Positions 44,260 through 53,924 of a stretch of DNA of 64,000 bases are shown here, piece after piece. This DNA is from Natronosalvus rutilus. GTDB taxonomy: Archaea; Halobacteriota; Halobacteria; Halobacteriales; Natrialbaceae. How positions within the stretch are numbered: position 1 is the first letter of the stretch; each line of letters begins with the position of its first letter. The position numbers and the translations under genes were made by a program. The stretch lies in contig NZ_CP100355.1 of assembly GCF_024204665.1 (NCBI RefSeq), forward strand, positions 682,001 to 746,000, read 5' to 3'. The notes under the pieces were generated by a model. That model worked only from the letters and a program-made list of their open reading frames with translations. It was not told where the DNA came from and made no database searches.

Positions 44260-45285
44260 TCACCCTTCCTCGAGCAGGTAGCGCTCGACGTAGGTCGTGA
44301 CGGCCTCGAGTGTCGCCTCGCTGACGCTCGTCGTGTACCGCCAATTCTCGACCCCGTCGTAGCCGTCGTGGCGGTAGAACGAGTCGTGATCGTAACAGGC
44401 CGTGCCGTGGAATCGCGTCCCGCCGCCGACCTCGTCCGGGCCGGCGTAGGCGGTCGCCATCGGCGACACCTCGAGGGTGTCCTCGTCGACGCGGACGGCG
44501 GTCCCGAGGTCGTGTTCACACCGGCTGTCGATCACCGTCTCGACGACGTCGCCGGTGAGAAAGGTATGAAAGGCTTCGTGGATGGCGATGTTCTTCGTCA
44601 CGTCGCGTGAGTCCCACGTCTCCGTAGCGCCAAGGTTGGCGATGACCTGTGCATCCTCGTCCTCGACTGCATCGACGTGGCGATTCGGCTGCCGGGTGCC
44701 GCCGTACCCGATTGCGTAGTGAACCGGACCCCACCAGCACAGGAGGTGGCTACACCGCCCCGTGACGGCCCCTCGCTGCTCGAGCACCTCGCTGAAGGCA
44801 TCGAGGACGCCCTGCTGGGTCGGCGCGACGGCGTCACGCGGGGAGGACCCGGACGCGAGCGAGAGGTCGACCTGGCCGCCACGTTCGACGATCACCTCGA
44901 CGTCCTGGAGCCGTCCCTGGTCCGCGGCGTACGCCGTCACCTGGTCGAACGCGTCCCTGATGGCCTCGAGGGCGTCCTCGTACGGCGGCGGCCAGCCGCT
45001 CGAGACGCCCTGCCAGCCGTAGCGGGCCCAGCCGGTCGTCGGGAGGGCGCCCGGGTAGACGCGGAGGTGGACCGGACCTTCGGTGACCGACGTGGTCGTC
45101 GTCTCGGTGGTCGAAGAGAAGACGGCCGCGCCGCCGAGGGCGGCCAGCACCTCTCGTCGGGTCGTGATGCCGTCGACGAACGCGTTGTCCGTGGCGTCAC
45201 TCGTCGCGTCGTCCGCCGTTCCGGCTGTCGTACCGACTGCCGACCCATCATCTCCGGAATCGCGGGATCCGTCGGCTTCGGTCAT
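44260..45285 (-). CDS. Tat-exported protein with HExxH motif (putative metalloprotease)
   Basis: 341 residues. An acidic, threonine-rich N-terminus precedes a late twin-arginine (TTRREVLAALGGAAVFSS, about 41-58), so the start may lie further downstream. The mature part has KNIAIHEAFHTFLTG, containing HEAFH, a zincin-type HExxH helix. CEHDLG further on could supply another ligand. The other region (GRCSHLLCWWGPVHYAIGYG) has two cysteines able to form a disulfide outside the cell. No exact family recognised; a secreted metallopeptidase is inferred. Confidence 0.65.
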   Translation of the reverse strand: MTEADGSRDSGDDGSAVGTTAGTADDATSDATDNAFVDGITTRREVLAALGGAAVFSSTTETTTTSVTEGPVHLRVYPGALPTTGWARYGWQGVSSGWPPPYEDALEAIRDAFDQVTAYAADQGRLQDVEVIVERGGQVDLSLASGSSPRDAVAPTQQGVLDAFSEVLEQRGAVTGRCSHLLCWWGPVHYAIGYGGTRQPNRHVDAVEDEDAQVIANLGATETWDSRDVTKNIAIHEAFHTFLTGDVVETVIDSRCEHDLGTAVRVDEDTLEVSPMATAYAGPDEVGGGTRFHGTACYDHDSFYRHDGYDGVENWRYTTSVSEATLEAVTTYVERYLLEEG

Positions 45286-45713
45286 GGTGTCGGTCGACCG
45301 GTGCCCGCTCTGACCACTGCGGTGGCGGTCGCGCTCACGGATGTATTTGCGTTCACGACAGTCAGGCCGCGACCGACGTCGACCGTCTCTGTCCCCTCGA
45401 TCATACCTGTTCTGTTACAACAGAACGTGGTATTACTCTTCTCGCTGTATTTCGTCGATAACTCGAGTTACAGAATCTCTACTGGTTGTTCGATGACTCT
45501 ACTCGTACCGAGATATTCGCGTACGTATCACAAAAAAGTCTATTTCTGATGACGGTCGCTCGAGCGATACTGACGCGGGCGTCGGACTGTCACGAACGAC
45601 GGATAGTGAGCGGAGAGAACAGGTGGTTCGCTGATGGCACACAGAATGTCGAATCCGGCTCGAGCGAAAGCCGCGGCGAACTGGCTATTCGAGCGGAAAT
45701 CGCGGCGAACTGG
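45286..45713. other. 428-base stretch without a convincing gene
   Basis: It separates the diverging ends of two reverse-strand genes. A longer forward frame crosses it but continues through the antisense of thpR and has no family features. An AT-rich patch occurs at 45415-45545. The right edge is a 29-bp duplication. Confidence 0.5.
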
Positions 45714-45729
45714 TTACTCGAGCGGGAAG
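45672..45729. repeat. 29-bp imperfect tandem duplication at the end of thpR
   Basis: Units 45672-45700 and 45701-45729 share the core CGCGGCGAACTGG(C/T)TA(T/C)TCGAGCGG. The second unit contains the last codons and stop of thpR (45714), and the first lies just downstream, so part of the gene's 3' end was duplicated. Confidence 0.75.
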
Positions 45730-46271
45730 CGCTCGCGCGTCTCGTAGACGGGCCCGTCGTCGGTGAGCCGGCTCTCGGTGAGTCGAATCTCCTCGACCGT
45801 GGTCGTACCGACGGTCGGCGAGCGCTCGCGGACGACCGACTGGACGCGCTCTTTGCCGCCGGCGTGGTCCATTCGCGCGACGGTGACGTGAGGCGTGAAC
45901 TCGTGGTCGTCGGCTTCGAACCCCATCGCTGTCATCCGATCCTCGACCGCCGCTTGGAGGCGCGTCAGTTCCTCGTGCCCGTCCTCGACGCCGAGCCAGA
46001 TCACGCGGATGTACTCGAGACTCGGGAAAACGCCTAGACCGGCGAAGCGAGCCTCGAACGGGTCGACTCTGGCGTCGTCGACGGCGGCCTCGAGTTCTCG
46101 CTCGAGATCGGGTACGCGGTCGGGATCGACGTCGCCGAGGAAGACGAGCGTGACGTGTGCCTGCGTCGGGTCGGTCATTCGGATTCCGGCGGCGTCAGCG
46201 AGCGGTTCCTGGACTGCGGCGACGGCGTCGGCGAGCGATTCCGGGAGGTCGACGCTGACGAACAGTCGCAT
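45714..46271 (-). CDS. thpR: RNA 2',3'-cyclic phosphodiesterase (2H family)
   Basis: 185 residues from ATG 46269-46271 (MRLFVSVDLPE). The two catalytic HxTx motifs of the 2H superfamily are HVTL (about 39-42) and HVTV (about 127-130). The closing segment RLTESRLTDDGPVYETRERF is typical of ThpR/LigT. It opens 2',3'-cyclic phosphates on RNA ends, such as those made during tRNA splicing. An AT-rich promoter-like stretch (46333-46353) lies upstream. Confidence 0.93.
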   Translation of the reverse strand: MRLFVSVDLPESLADAVAAVQEPLADAAGIRMTDPTQAHVTLVFLGDVDPDRVPDLERELEAAVDDARVDPFEARFAGLGVFPSLEYIRVIWLGVEDGHEELTRLQAAVEDRMTAMGFEADDHEFTPHVTVARMDHAGGKERVQSVVRERSPTVGTTTVEEIRLTESRLTDDGPVYETRERFPLE

Positions 46272-46387
46272 AGCGGCACTACGGCGCGTGCGGGCTTGAA
46301 AGATGGTGGTGGCGGCCGCGGCGGTCCTATAACTATAAAATATATATTTAAGACTATGGAAGGCATATCGTGAGTGTACCGCCCTGA

Positions 46388-46966
46388 TCACGCTCGAGTC
46401 GCGTCCACCACCGCCCCCGTCTCCGCGATCGTCGCGAACTCTCGATTGAGGTGGGCGAGCGCGAGTCGGTGACTCGTCTCGGCGTCGTAGGTCGTGCCGT
46501 CGTGGCTCTCGCGATCGAACGTCGCCGTGGCGTCTGCGACGACGATCGGATCGAATCCGCGGTTCTCGGCCATTCGGGTCGTCGTCGACACGCAGTGGTC
46601 GGTGGTGAAGCCACAGAGGACGACCGTCTCCACGTCCCGTTCACGCAGGCGTTCCTCGAGGTCCGTGTCGACGAACGCGCCGTTGACTCGCTTCTCGAGA
46701 ACGGGCTCTCCCCCCTCGGGTTCCCCGATAGTCTTGAACGCGTTTCCCGGCCGATCCGGTCGCAGCGGTGAGCCCGCCTCGGTCGAGCAGTGTTTCGCGT
46801 GGACGACCGGCCGCCCGGTCTCGCGCCAGGCCGCCAGGAGGTCAGCGATTCGCGCCTCGGCATCGGGATTGTTGCGCTCGCCCCAGACGGGGTCGTCGAA
46901 GCCTCGCTGGACGTCAATCAGGAGCAACGTCGCGTTCGCGGGGAGCGGGGTCTCGAGTCCGTTCAT
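46388..46966 (-). CDS. Isochorismatase-like cysteine hydrolase
   Basis: 192 residues. The catalytic triad is visible: Asp in [10 protein letters not shown] (about 14-23), Lys in [17 protein letters not shown], and Cys in [12 protein letters not shown]. The family covers nicotinamidases, N-carbamoylsarcosine amidases and other small amidases. The substrate is not predictable. An isolated gene, transcribed towards thpR. Confidence 0.9.
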   Translation of the reverse strand: MNGLETPLPANATLLLIDVQRGFDDPVWGERNNPDAEARIADLLAAWRETGRPVVHAKHCSTEAGSPLRPDRPGNAFKTIGEPEGGEPVLEKRVNGAFVDTDLEERLRERDVETVVLCGFTTDHCVSTTTRMAENRGFDPIVVADATATFDRESHDGTTYDAETSHRLALAHLNREFATIAETGAVVDATRA

Positions 46967-47116
46967 GCTGGTGGGTGGGGCTCGAGCGCGTTGAACGCTT
47001 CGACCGGCCGCTTGAGGCGGTTTCCCGTGGTCGTTCGCCCGATTGCTCTCGGAAGGGTGTGCTACGCCTTCTCACTCCCAGAAGAGGGAAATACCGGGCA
47101 ACCCAACGTCCCCACG

Positions 47117-48211
47117 ATGCTGCTGGTCCTCTGCGTCGACCTCGACGACGACCTCGGTCGGAAGACCGGATTCTCGACGCCCGTCATCGGCCGCGAAGAC
47201 GTCGAGGAGGCGGCCGTCGCTCTCGCGACCGCGGACCCGGAGGACTCCGACGTCAACGTCGTCTTCCAGGGGCTACACATTTACGACGACCTCGACGCTC
47301 GCGACGAGAGCGTCGAGGTCGCCGTCGTCACCGGCCTCGAGGGATCCGACGTCAAAGCCAACCGTAAGGTCGGCGACGAAGTCGACACCGTGCTGGCCAG
47401 CCTGACGACGGGCGAGGACGTCACCGCGTTGCTCGTCACCGACGGCGCCCAGGACGAGTCGGTCGTCCCGATCATCCGCTCGCGGGTGCCCATCGACGGC
47501 GTCCGCCGGGTGGTCGTCCGCCAGGCCCAGAACCTCGAGTCGATGTACTACACGATGAAGCAGGTGCTGGCCGACCCCGAGACCCGGGGGACGGTCCTGA
47601 TCCCGATCGGGATCTTGCTCCTGGTGTACCCCCTCGCACTCCTCGGGAGCCTGTTCAATCTGCCGGGGCTCATGCTCGGGGTGACCTCGGCGCTGCTCGG
47701 CCTGTACCTGATCTCGCGCGGCCTCGGCCTCGGCGAGCACCTCGACGAGACCGTCGAGCGAGTCAGGCTCTCGCTGTACGCCGGGCGGATGACCCTCATC
47801 GCGTACGTCGTCGCCGCCACGCTGATGGTTCTCGGGGGTGTCAGCGGCCTCGATACGATCGAGACCGTCCAGGGCGAGACCGGCGGGAGCGTTCCGGTCG
47901 CGCTCGCGGCGTTCGTCTACGGTTCGATCCAGTGGATTGCCGCCGCCGGCATCACGACCAGTCTGGGCCAGATCACCGACGAGTACATCGCCGGGAGCCT
48001 CGAGTTGCGCTACCTCAACGCCCCGTTCTACGTGATCGCGATGGCGATCGTCCTCCACGCCGTGAGCGCCTTCTTCCTCGATCGGGCCGGCATCCCGTAC
48101 CTCGCGACGGCGTTGACGGGCGGGACGCTTCTGGGAATCGTGAGCACGCTCACGTTCGCGGTCGCGGAGTCGCGCCTGGCGGAGGAAAGCCGACGCGCCG
48201 AGGGTGCCTAA
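47117..48211 (+). CDS. DUF373 family membrane protein
   Basis: 364 residues from ATG 47117 (MLLVLCVDLDDDLGRKTGFS); the open frame upstream covers the antisense of the neighbour and is rejected. The soluble N-terminal half has VDLDDDLGRKTG, HIYDDL and VPIIRSRVPIDGVRRVVVRQAQ. The C-terminal half has about five or six membrane helices (TVLIPIGILLLVYPLALLGS onwards). DUF373 proteins are common in archaea and have no assigned function. Confidence 0.88.
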   Translation: MLLVLCVDLDDDLGRKTGFSTPVIGREDVEEAAVALATADPEDSDVNVVFQGLHIYDDLDARDESVEVAVVTGLEGSDVKANRKVGDEVDTVLASLTTGEDVTALLVTDGAQDESVVPIIRSRVPIDGVRRVVVRQAQNLESMYYTMKQVLADPETRGTVLIPIGILLLVYPLALLGSLFNLPGLMLGVTSALLGLYLISRGLGLGEHLDETVERVRLSLYAGRMTLIAYVVAATLMVLGGVSGLDTIETVQGETGGSVPVALAAFVYGSIQWIAAAGITTSLGQITDEYIAGSLELRYLNAPFYVIAMAIVLHAVSAFFLDRAGIPYLATALTGGTLLGIVSTLTFAVAESRLAEESRRAEGA

Positions 48212-48328
48212 GACGAGGGCGATTGCTGGTGGTGGTGCCCGAACGAAGACGGCCGTTGCCGGCGGTCGGACGCCCGGACGATTCCGCCGACGAGAACGCG
48301 TCGACGGGCCGTAATGGCGGGTAACAGA

Positions 48329-48338
48329 GTATTTATGC
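48329..48338 (+). promoter_or_regulatory. TATA box of the six-PAS histidine kinase
   Basis: GTATTTATGC is 25-34 bases before ATG 48363, which supports that ATG over the GTG at 48348. Confidence 0.5.
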
Positions 48339-48362
48339 GTCCAGTGAGTGGCAAACGGGTAT

Positions 48363-51293
48363 ATGGGTGAACGTCCGGAAAACGACGGGGTTGCGTCTCC
48401 ACCACCCGGCGCAGACGCCTCCTTCTCGGAACTCTATCGAACGCTCGTCGACGCTGTCCCCGGTGGGGTCTGTCAACTCGATGCGGACGGTCGCCTCGTC
48501 GCTGTCGACGACGTCCTCGTCGAACTGACGGGATACGACCGAGAGATGCTGGTGGGCGCTCACCCCGCTGCGTTCCTCGCGGACGACGACGCGGATCGAC
48601 TGGACGCCGAATTTCGATCGCGGTTGACGACTGACACGGCCAACGTCTCGACGCTCGAGCTCGCGATCCGGACCGCATCCGGCGAATCGATTCCCTGTGA
48701 ACTCCGGCTCAACGTCGTGTTGGCGGGCGGCCCGCCCCGAGGGGCAGTCTGCGTCGTCCGCGACGTGTCCGACCGAGTGCGACGAGACGCCGAACTCGAG
48801 AGCGTCCAGGACGCGTTCGAGTCGATGGCCTCGGTCCTCGACGAGGCCGACGTCGGCGTCTTCCTGCTCGATTCGGACTTCGAGATCGTGTGGGCCGACC
48901 GGACGATCGAGCGGTTCTTCGACCTCGACCGGGAGGCCGTCGTCAGCCGCGACAAACGCGACGTGCTCGAGGAGACAATTGCGGATCGGGTGGCCGAACC
49001 GAAATCGTTCGTCGACGTCGTCCGCTCGAGCTACGAGGACAACACCGCCGCCGAGCGATTCGAGTGCCGCCTCCGATCGGTGGACGGAGCCGAGGAACGG
49101 TGGCTCGAACACCGGAGCAATCCGATCACGGCCGGTCAGTACGCGGGCGGGCGAATCGAACTCTACTACGACGTCACGGACCGGAAGCGATCCGAAGTCG
49201 CGCTGTACGAACGGGAAGAGCAGTTGCGGACGCTGGTCGAGGCGGTCGACGAGTACGCAATCTTCATGCTCGATACCGACGGGACGGTCGTCACGTGGAA
49301 CACGGGTGCCCGGGAGATCAAGGGTTACACTACTGACGACGTCGTCGGCGAGCACTTCTCGACGTTCTATCCGGAGAAGGACGCCGCGGACGGGAAACCG
49401 GAGCGTCTCCTGTCGACGGCGCGCGAGGAGGGACAGGTCGAGGACGAGGGGTGGCGCGTCCGGAAGGATGGCTCGCGGTTCTGGGCGAACGTCGTCATCA
49501 CCGCGATCAGGGACGACGGCGACCTGGTTGGGTATGCGAAGGTCACGCGAGACATGACCGAACGGCGAGAGTACGAGGAGCAACTCCGTCGCGAGCGCGA
49601 CCTGACCGAACAACTCCTGCGGACCTCGCCGATCGCAATCTCGGTCCGGGACGCGGACGGCTCGCTCCTTCTGGCGAACCACCGCGCGAGAGAGCTGTTC
49701 GGCCTCACGGAGCCGAAACTTGCCGAGGGCTCCGAGAACCTCGAGGAGTGGACGATTTCGCACGCTGACGGCACGTCGTTTTCGCCGTCGGATCGGCCCG
49801 CCGTTCGCGTTCTCGAAACCGGTAATCAGGTTCTCGACCAGAAAGTCGTCGTCGAACGCCCCTCCGGAGACCGGATATGGCTCTCCGTGAGCGCCGCCCC
49901 CGTGTTTGACGACGGCGGCGACCTCCAGCGAATCATCACCACGGCCGAGGACATCACCGGGGTCAAAGAACGCGAACGACAACTCGAGTCGGAACTCGGG
50001 GAGTTGCTCGGGCGCATCTCCGACGCGTTCTACGCACTCGACGAGGAGTACCGGTTTACACACGTGAACGAACGTGCCGAGGAACTACTCCAGGCCAACG
50101 AGGACGAACTGCTCGGCGAATCCCTCTGGGAGATGTTTCCGGAGGCGGCCGAGGTCGACGAGGTCTGGGACGCGTTTCACACGGCGATGGAAACCCAGGA
50201 GCAGACCAGTTACGAACTCTACTTCGATCTTCTCGACTTCTGGGTCGAGGCGAATATCTACCCCTCCGAAACCGGCGTCTCCGTCTACTTCAGGGACGTC
50301 ACCGAGCGAATCGAGCGCGAACAGCAGCTAGCGGAATCCGAGCGACGCTACCGCACCCTCGCCGAGCACTTCCCGAACGGGGTCGTAATGTTGTTCGACG
50401 AGGACCTCCGGTGTACGCTCGCGGCGGGACAGGCGTTCGAGAATCTGCCCATTTCCGCGGACGAACTCGAGGGGCGGGTGCCGGCGGAGATGGTCGACGA
50501 AAGCGCCGGTCGAGCGCTCGAGTCGGCCTTCCAGGAGGCACTCGACGGAACCGAGCAGTCGATCGAAGTCGAGTACGCGGGTCGACAGTGGTCGATCCAC
50601 ACCGCGCCGATCACCGATGTCCAGGGCGGTTCGACGGCCGGGATGGCGATGGCCCAGGACATCACCGAGCGAAACGAACGCATCCAGAAGCTCGAACAGT
50701 TCGCGAGCGTCGTCTCCCACGGCCTGCGCAATCCGCTGGGCATCGCCCAGATCTACACCGACATGGCGCGACGGGAGGGGAACCCCGAGGACTTCGACCA
50801 GATCGAGCAGTCTCTCGACCGCATGGAGACGATCATCGAGAACCTGTTGACCACCTCGCGCGAGGGCCGGACGGTCTCCGATCCGGACCCCGTTTCGCTT
50901 GCTGCGACCACGACTGAGGCCTGGCAGAACGTCGAGACGGGCGAGGCGACGCTCGAGGTGGACGACGACCTCGAGCGGGTGCTCGTCGACGAAGACCAGC
51001 TCCACTCGCTCCTCGAGAACCTGTTTCGAAACGCCGTGGAGTACGGTGGCGAGGCGGTTACGGTCCGCCTCCGCTCGCTTGAGGACGGGTTCGCCGTCGA
51101 GGACACGGGACCGGGAATCCCAGCAGAAAAACGGGACGAGGTGCTCCAGTACGGCTACACGTCGGGCAGCGGCACCGGTATCGGGCTCGCAGTCGTTCGC
51201 GACATCGCCCAGGCTCACGGCTGGGAAATTTCGATAACGGACAGCGAAGATGGCGGCGCTCGCTTCGAGTTCCACGGCGTCGAGACGGCCTGA
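48363..51293 (+). CDS. Multi-PAS sensor histidine kinase (six PAS domains)
   Basis: 976 residues from ATG 48363. Six PAS-like modules follow one another. They begin near LVDAVPGGVCQLDADGRLVA, LDEADVGVFLLDSDFEIVWA, VDEYAIFMLDTDGTVVTWN, LRTSPIAISVRDADGSLLLA, ISDAFYALDEEYRFTHVN and LAEHFPNGVVMLFDEDL. They occupy roughly residues 15-770 and most end in a VxDxT(D/E)R coil. The HisKA domain has SHGLRNPLG, with the phosphorylated histidine. The HATPase has an N box LLENLFRNAVEYG and EDTGPGIP. No membrane helix, so a cytoplasmic sensor, possibly of redox or light. No response regulator gene is adjacent. Confidence 0.92.
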   Translation: MGERPENDGVASPPPGADASFSELYRTLVDAVPGGVCQLDADGRLVAVDDVLVELTGYDREMLVGAHPAAFLADDDADRLDAEFRSRLTTDTANVSTLELAIRTASGESIPCELRLNVVLAGGPPRGAVCVVRDVSDRVRRDAELESVQDAFESMASVLDEADVGVFLLDSDFEIVWADRTIERFFDLDREAVVSRDKRDVLEETIADRVAEPKSFVDVVRSSYEDNTAAERFECRLRSVDGAEERWLEHRSNPITAGQYAGGRIELYYDVTDRKRSEVALYEREEQLRTLVEAVDEYAIFMLDTDGTVVTWNTGAREIKGYTTDDVVGEHFSTFYPEKDAADGKPERLLSTAREEGQVEDEGWRVRKDGSRFWANVVITAIRDDGDLVGYAKVTRDMTERREYEEQLRRERDLTEQLLRTSPIAISVRDADGSLLLANHRARELFGLTEPKLAEGSENLEEWTISHADGTSFSPSDRPAVRVLETGNQVLDQKVVVERPSGDRIWLSVSAAPVFDDGGDLQRIITTAEDITGVKERERQLESELGELLGRISDAFYALDEEYRFTHVNERAEELLQANEDELLGESLWEMFPEAAEVDEVWDAFHTAMETQEQTSYELYFDLLDFWVEANIYPSETGVSVYFRDVTERIEREQQLAESERRYRTLAEHFPNGVVMLFDEDLRCTLAAGQAFENLPISADELEGRVPAEMVDESAGRALESAFQEALDGTEQSIEVEYAGRQWSIHTAPITDVQGGSTAGMAMAQDITERNERIQKLEQFASVVSHGLRNPLGIAQIYTDMARREGNPEDFDQIEQSLDRMETIIENLLTTSREGRTVSDPDPVSLAATTTEAWQNVETGEATLEVDDDLERVLVDEDQLHSLLENLFRNAVEYGGEAVTVRLRSLEDGFAVEDTGPGIPAEKRDEVLQYGYTSGSGTGIGLAVVRDIAQAHGWEISITDSEDGGARFEFHGVETA

Positions 51294-51302
51294 CGATCGG
51301 TA

Positions 51303-52145
51303 CTAGCGTTCTCGCTCGACGACGAACTCCGCCAGCTCGAGCAGGTAGTCTCGCGCCTCGGCGTTCGCGACGTCGACAGTGCCGAGCGCGTCGATGGCCC
51401 GGTCGGCCTCCGCTCGGGCCCGGCCGTTCGCCTCGGCCGGCGTCATGTCCGTGATCTGCACGAGCGACGGGCGTTCCATCATGGCGTCGTGTCCGGTCGG
51501 CTTGCCGAGCGCCTCGGGGTCGGCGACGGCGTCCAGGACGTCGTCGCGGATCTGGAAGGCGACGCCGACTCGCTCGGCGTACTCGCCGAGGGCTTCGACC
51601 GTGAACGTGTCCGCGTCGGCCGCGATAGCGCCGAGTTCGGCGGCCGCCCGGAACAGCGCGCCGGTCTTGCGCCGGGCGAGGGTCATGTACTCGGCTTCCG
51701 TCTTGGGTTTCGCCTCGAGTTCGGTGGCCTCGCCGACGCCGAGTTCGACCATCGCCTCGGAGACGACCTGCATCGCGGCGGGGTCGCTCGAGAACAGCGC
51801 GAAGGCTTCCCCGAGGAGGCCGTCGCTGGTGATGATCGCGGGGCCGTAGCCGAGTTCCGACCAGGCACTGGTGGTGCCTCGCCGGAGTTCCGAGCGGTCG
51901 ATGATGTCGTCGACGACGAGCGACGCCGTGTGGACGAGTTCGATGCCGACGCCGAAGTCGACGGCCTCGCTCGCCTCCCCGCCGACGGTCTCACAGGCGA
52001 GCACGGTCACCGTCGGGCGGACGCGTTTTCCCCCGGCAAGGGTCGCGTGACGAACGCCGTCGTTGAGCGCCTTCGGCTCGACGCCGTCGACGACCTCGAT
52101 GAGTCGCTCCTCGAGGAGTGCTCGACGGTGCTCCAGCAGTTCCAT
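51303..52145 (-). CDS. Polyprenyl diphosphate synthase (GGPP synthase type)
   Basis: 280 residues of the trans-prenyltransferase fold. GKRVRPTVTVLACE binds substrate. The first aspartate-rich motif is VDDIIDRSELRRG, preceded by LVHTASLV. The second is in FQIRDDVLDAVADPEALGKPTGHD. It makes isoprenoid diphosphates for archaeal lipids, carotenoids or quinones. It is somewhat shorter than the usual 330-350-residue haloarchaeal GGPP synthase, so may be a second copy. It converges with the kinase gene, 9 bases apart. Confidence 0.9.
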   Translation of the reverse strand: MELLEHRRALLEERLIEVVDGVEPKALNDGVRHATLAGGKRVRPTVTVLACETVGGEASEAVDFGVGIELVHTASLVVDDIIDRSELRRGTTSAWSELGYGPAIITSDGLLGEAFALFSSDPAAMQVVSEAMVELGVGEATELEAKPKTEAEYMTLARRKTGALFRAAAELGAIAADADTFTVEALGEYAERVGVAFQIRDDVLDAVADPEALGKPTGHDAMMERPSLVQITDMTPAEANGRARAEADRAIDALGTVDVANAEARDYLLELAEFVVERER

Positions 52146-52198
52146 TGACAGGGCTTAGGACGGCCCTCAAAAGTAGGTGACGGTTGCCATCACCGTCT

Positions 52199-52480
52199 TC
52201 ACAGGGCGCGTCTGTATCCACACGCCGGACAGTACAGCGCGTCTGAACGAACGAGGAAGTAGCTCTGCTCGCAGCGACCGCACGACCCGGCGATGGAGGC
52301 CCCCAGCTCTCGAGCCAGGCCGCTCACGGTGCCCTCGAGCAACCGCTGGCGCCGCTCCGTGGCCTCGAGTCGAGCGATCACGGCCTCGAGTCGCTGGTCC
52401 GTTCGTCGCGCGGCAGCGTCCCGCCCCGCCGGTTTCCGGCCGGGGACCCCGCGACGAGTGTGGCGTTGTCTGGTGTCCAT
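52199..52480 (-). CDS. Small coiled-coil/zinc-ribbon protein
   Basis: 93 residues from ATG 52478-52480. A basic N-terminus is followed by a helix (QRLEAVIARLEATERRQRLL) and a C-terminal CGRC..CPAC zinc ribbon (about 68-89) with the ending YRRAL. It could bind nucleic acid. No family name is known to me. It lies 53 bases upstream of the prenyl synthase on the same strand. Confidence 0.65.
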   Translation of the reverse strand: MDTRQRHTRRGVPGRKPAGRDAAARRTDQRLEAVIARLEATERRQRLLEGTVSGLARELGASIAGSCGRCEQSYFLVRSDALYCPACGYRRAL

Positions 52481-53016
52481 ACGCGTTGATATGCGTTACG
52501 GGGAGAAAAGCACGTTTTCACGCCCGGTGGTACGTTCAGCGGCCGACTCTGTCTGACGGCCACAACGCTCAAGACGGTCGTTTCCCATGGTTCGGGTGGC
52601 GACGGTGGCCAGCAACAGCAGAGGTGGTGGAACGGCCATGGACGTCGCCAGGGGGTACGTCCCTGCTCCGACGGTGCCAGACTGTACCCGGGTTGCTGGA
52701 TTCACGACCGTTTGACGTTGCTTCGTCGTTCGAGATGCCTTCTCGATGCGGTATCGACGTTCTCTATGCACTCTGCGTTGACGCGCTTAGTCGCTGGTGT
52801 ATTTCGTCGCTGTCGGGCGTACATCTACTACGATACTCGAGAGCGACGCCGACAACGATCGGTTACGTCGCTCCATACACGGGTAAGCGACGGTTACACG
52901 CCACCAAGACGACGATGGGCGAGAAGCCGGCTCCAGCGAACGTTGCATCCGAACGGCGCGCATGCGACTCGATGCCAGAAGGGTTATGACGGTAGTCGCA
53001 TATTACTACTCGATTC
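52481..53016. other. 536-base stretch without a gene
   Basis: Only shadow frames are seen. The base composition is less GC-rich than the flanks around 52740-52860. The right end (CATATTACTACTCGATTC) precedes the TraB-like gene and is its probable promoter region. Confidence 0.45.
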
Positions 53017-53784
53017 ATGACTGACGACCCGTCGTTCGTCGACCGCTTCGACGATCCACGGATTACGACGCAGTTCTGCCGCCCACTCTCTGGCGAGACG
53101 GACGTGACGCTCCTCGGCGTCGTTCACGATCACCCTGCAAGCATCGCCCGCGTCGAAACCGTCCTCGAGTACCTGGAACCCGACACGCTGGCTCTGGAAC
53201 TCCCGGGAGCGGCCGTTCCGCTGTACCGAACCTACGCTCGCGACAGCGAGGGGACGCCCTCGCCCGAGTTCGGTGGCGAGATGGCGGCCGCGATTCGCGC
53301 CGCGCCGGAAGCGGACGTCGTGGGCATCGACGCTCCCAACTGGTCGTTTCTCCGCCGCCTCTTCACTCGCTTGCTCGCCGACCGCGTCCCGGCGTCGACC
53401 GCCCGACGGGTCCTCTCGAGTCTGAGTGGGGTGACACGAACGGCGCTGACCTGTCGCGTCGCCGCCACCGTCTCGAACGCGACGTCGGTGACCATCGCCT
53501 GCGGCGACCCGATCGAGTACGCCTGTTCGGCGGACGATTCGCCCGCGACGCAGGCCGAACACGAGCGACGACACGTCTCTGGCGTCAGAACGCTCCTCCG
53601 GCTCCAGGACGACGGGGCGGACGCGACGACGTATCGCGACGAGACACGGGAGTCGTGTATGATCGACCACCTCGAGTCGCTCCGGGCGGAGGGGTTGGTC
53701 GTCGCCGTCGTCGGCATCGATCACCTGCGGGCGCTCGAGACGGCGCTGGTTGATAGTGACAGTGACGACAGCTCGCAGCGATGA
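53017..53784 (+). CDS. TraB/GumN-like domain protein
   Basis: 255 residues. VTLLGVVHDHPASIARVETVLEYLEPDTLALELPG (about 28-62) and the closing segment ESCMIDHLESLRAEGLVVAVVGIDHL resemble the conserved TraB motifs, with a histidine in the first strand and a GxxH near the end. Related Tiki/GumN proteins are proteases; archaeal TraB proteins usually carry membrane helices, which are missing here. The function is unknown. Confidence 0.72.
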   Translation: MTDDPSFVDRFDDPRITTQFCRPLSGETDVTLLGVVHDHPASIARVETVLEYLEPDTLALELPGAAVPLYRTYARDSEGTPSPEFGGEMAAAIRAAPEADVVGIDAPNWSFLRRLFTRLLADRVPASTARRVLSSLSGVTRTALTCRVAATVSNATSVTIACGDPIEYACSADDSPATQAEHERRHVSGVRTLLRLQDDGADATTYRDETRESCMIDHLESLRAEGLVVAVVGIDHLRALETALVDSDSDDSSQR

Positions 53785-53924
53785 CGGCTCGCGGTGACGA
53801 GTGCCCGCGGTGACGACGGCTCGCGATATCGAAGGTATGCGGTGACGACGACTCCGGTAACGGCGGCTCCGGTGACGACGAACCCGACGAACCGACCTGC
53901 ACCGAGAAAACGGATTCTTCGTGG

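Noticed and set aside
45486-46037. A 183-residue forward gene
   Set aside because: Its second half is the antisense of thpR and the first half shows no motif.
46790-47116. Extension of the DUF373 gene upstream to 46790
   Set aside because: The extra residues overlap the opposite-strand isochorismatase gene and are not part of the family; ATG 47117 starts the conserved sequence.
52177-52989. A 270-residue forward gene
   Set aside because: It covers the antisense of the zinc-ribbon gene and an otherwise featureless stretch; the composition is not that of a halophilic protein.
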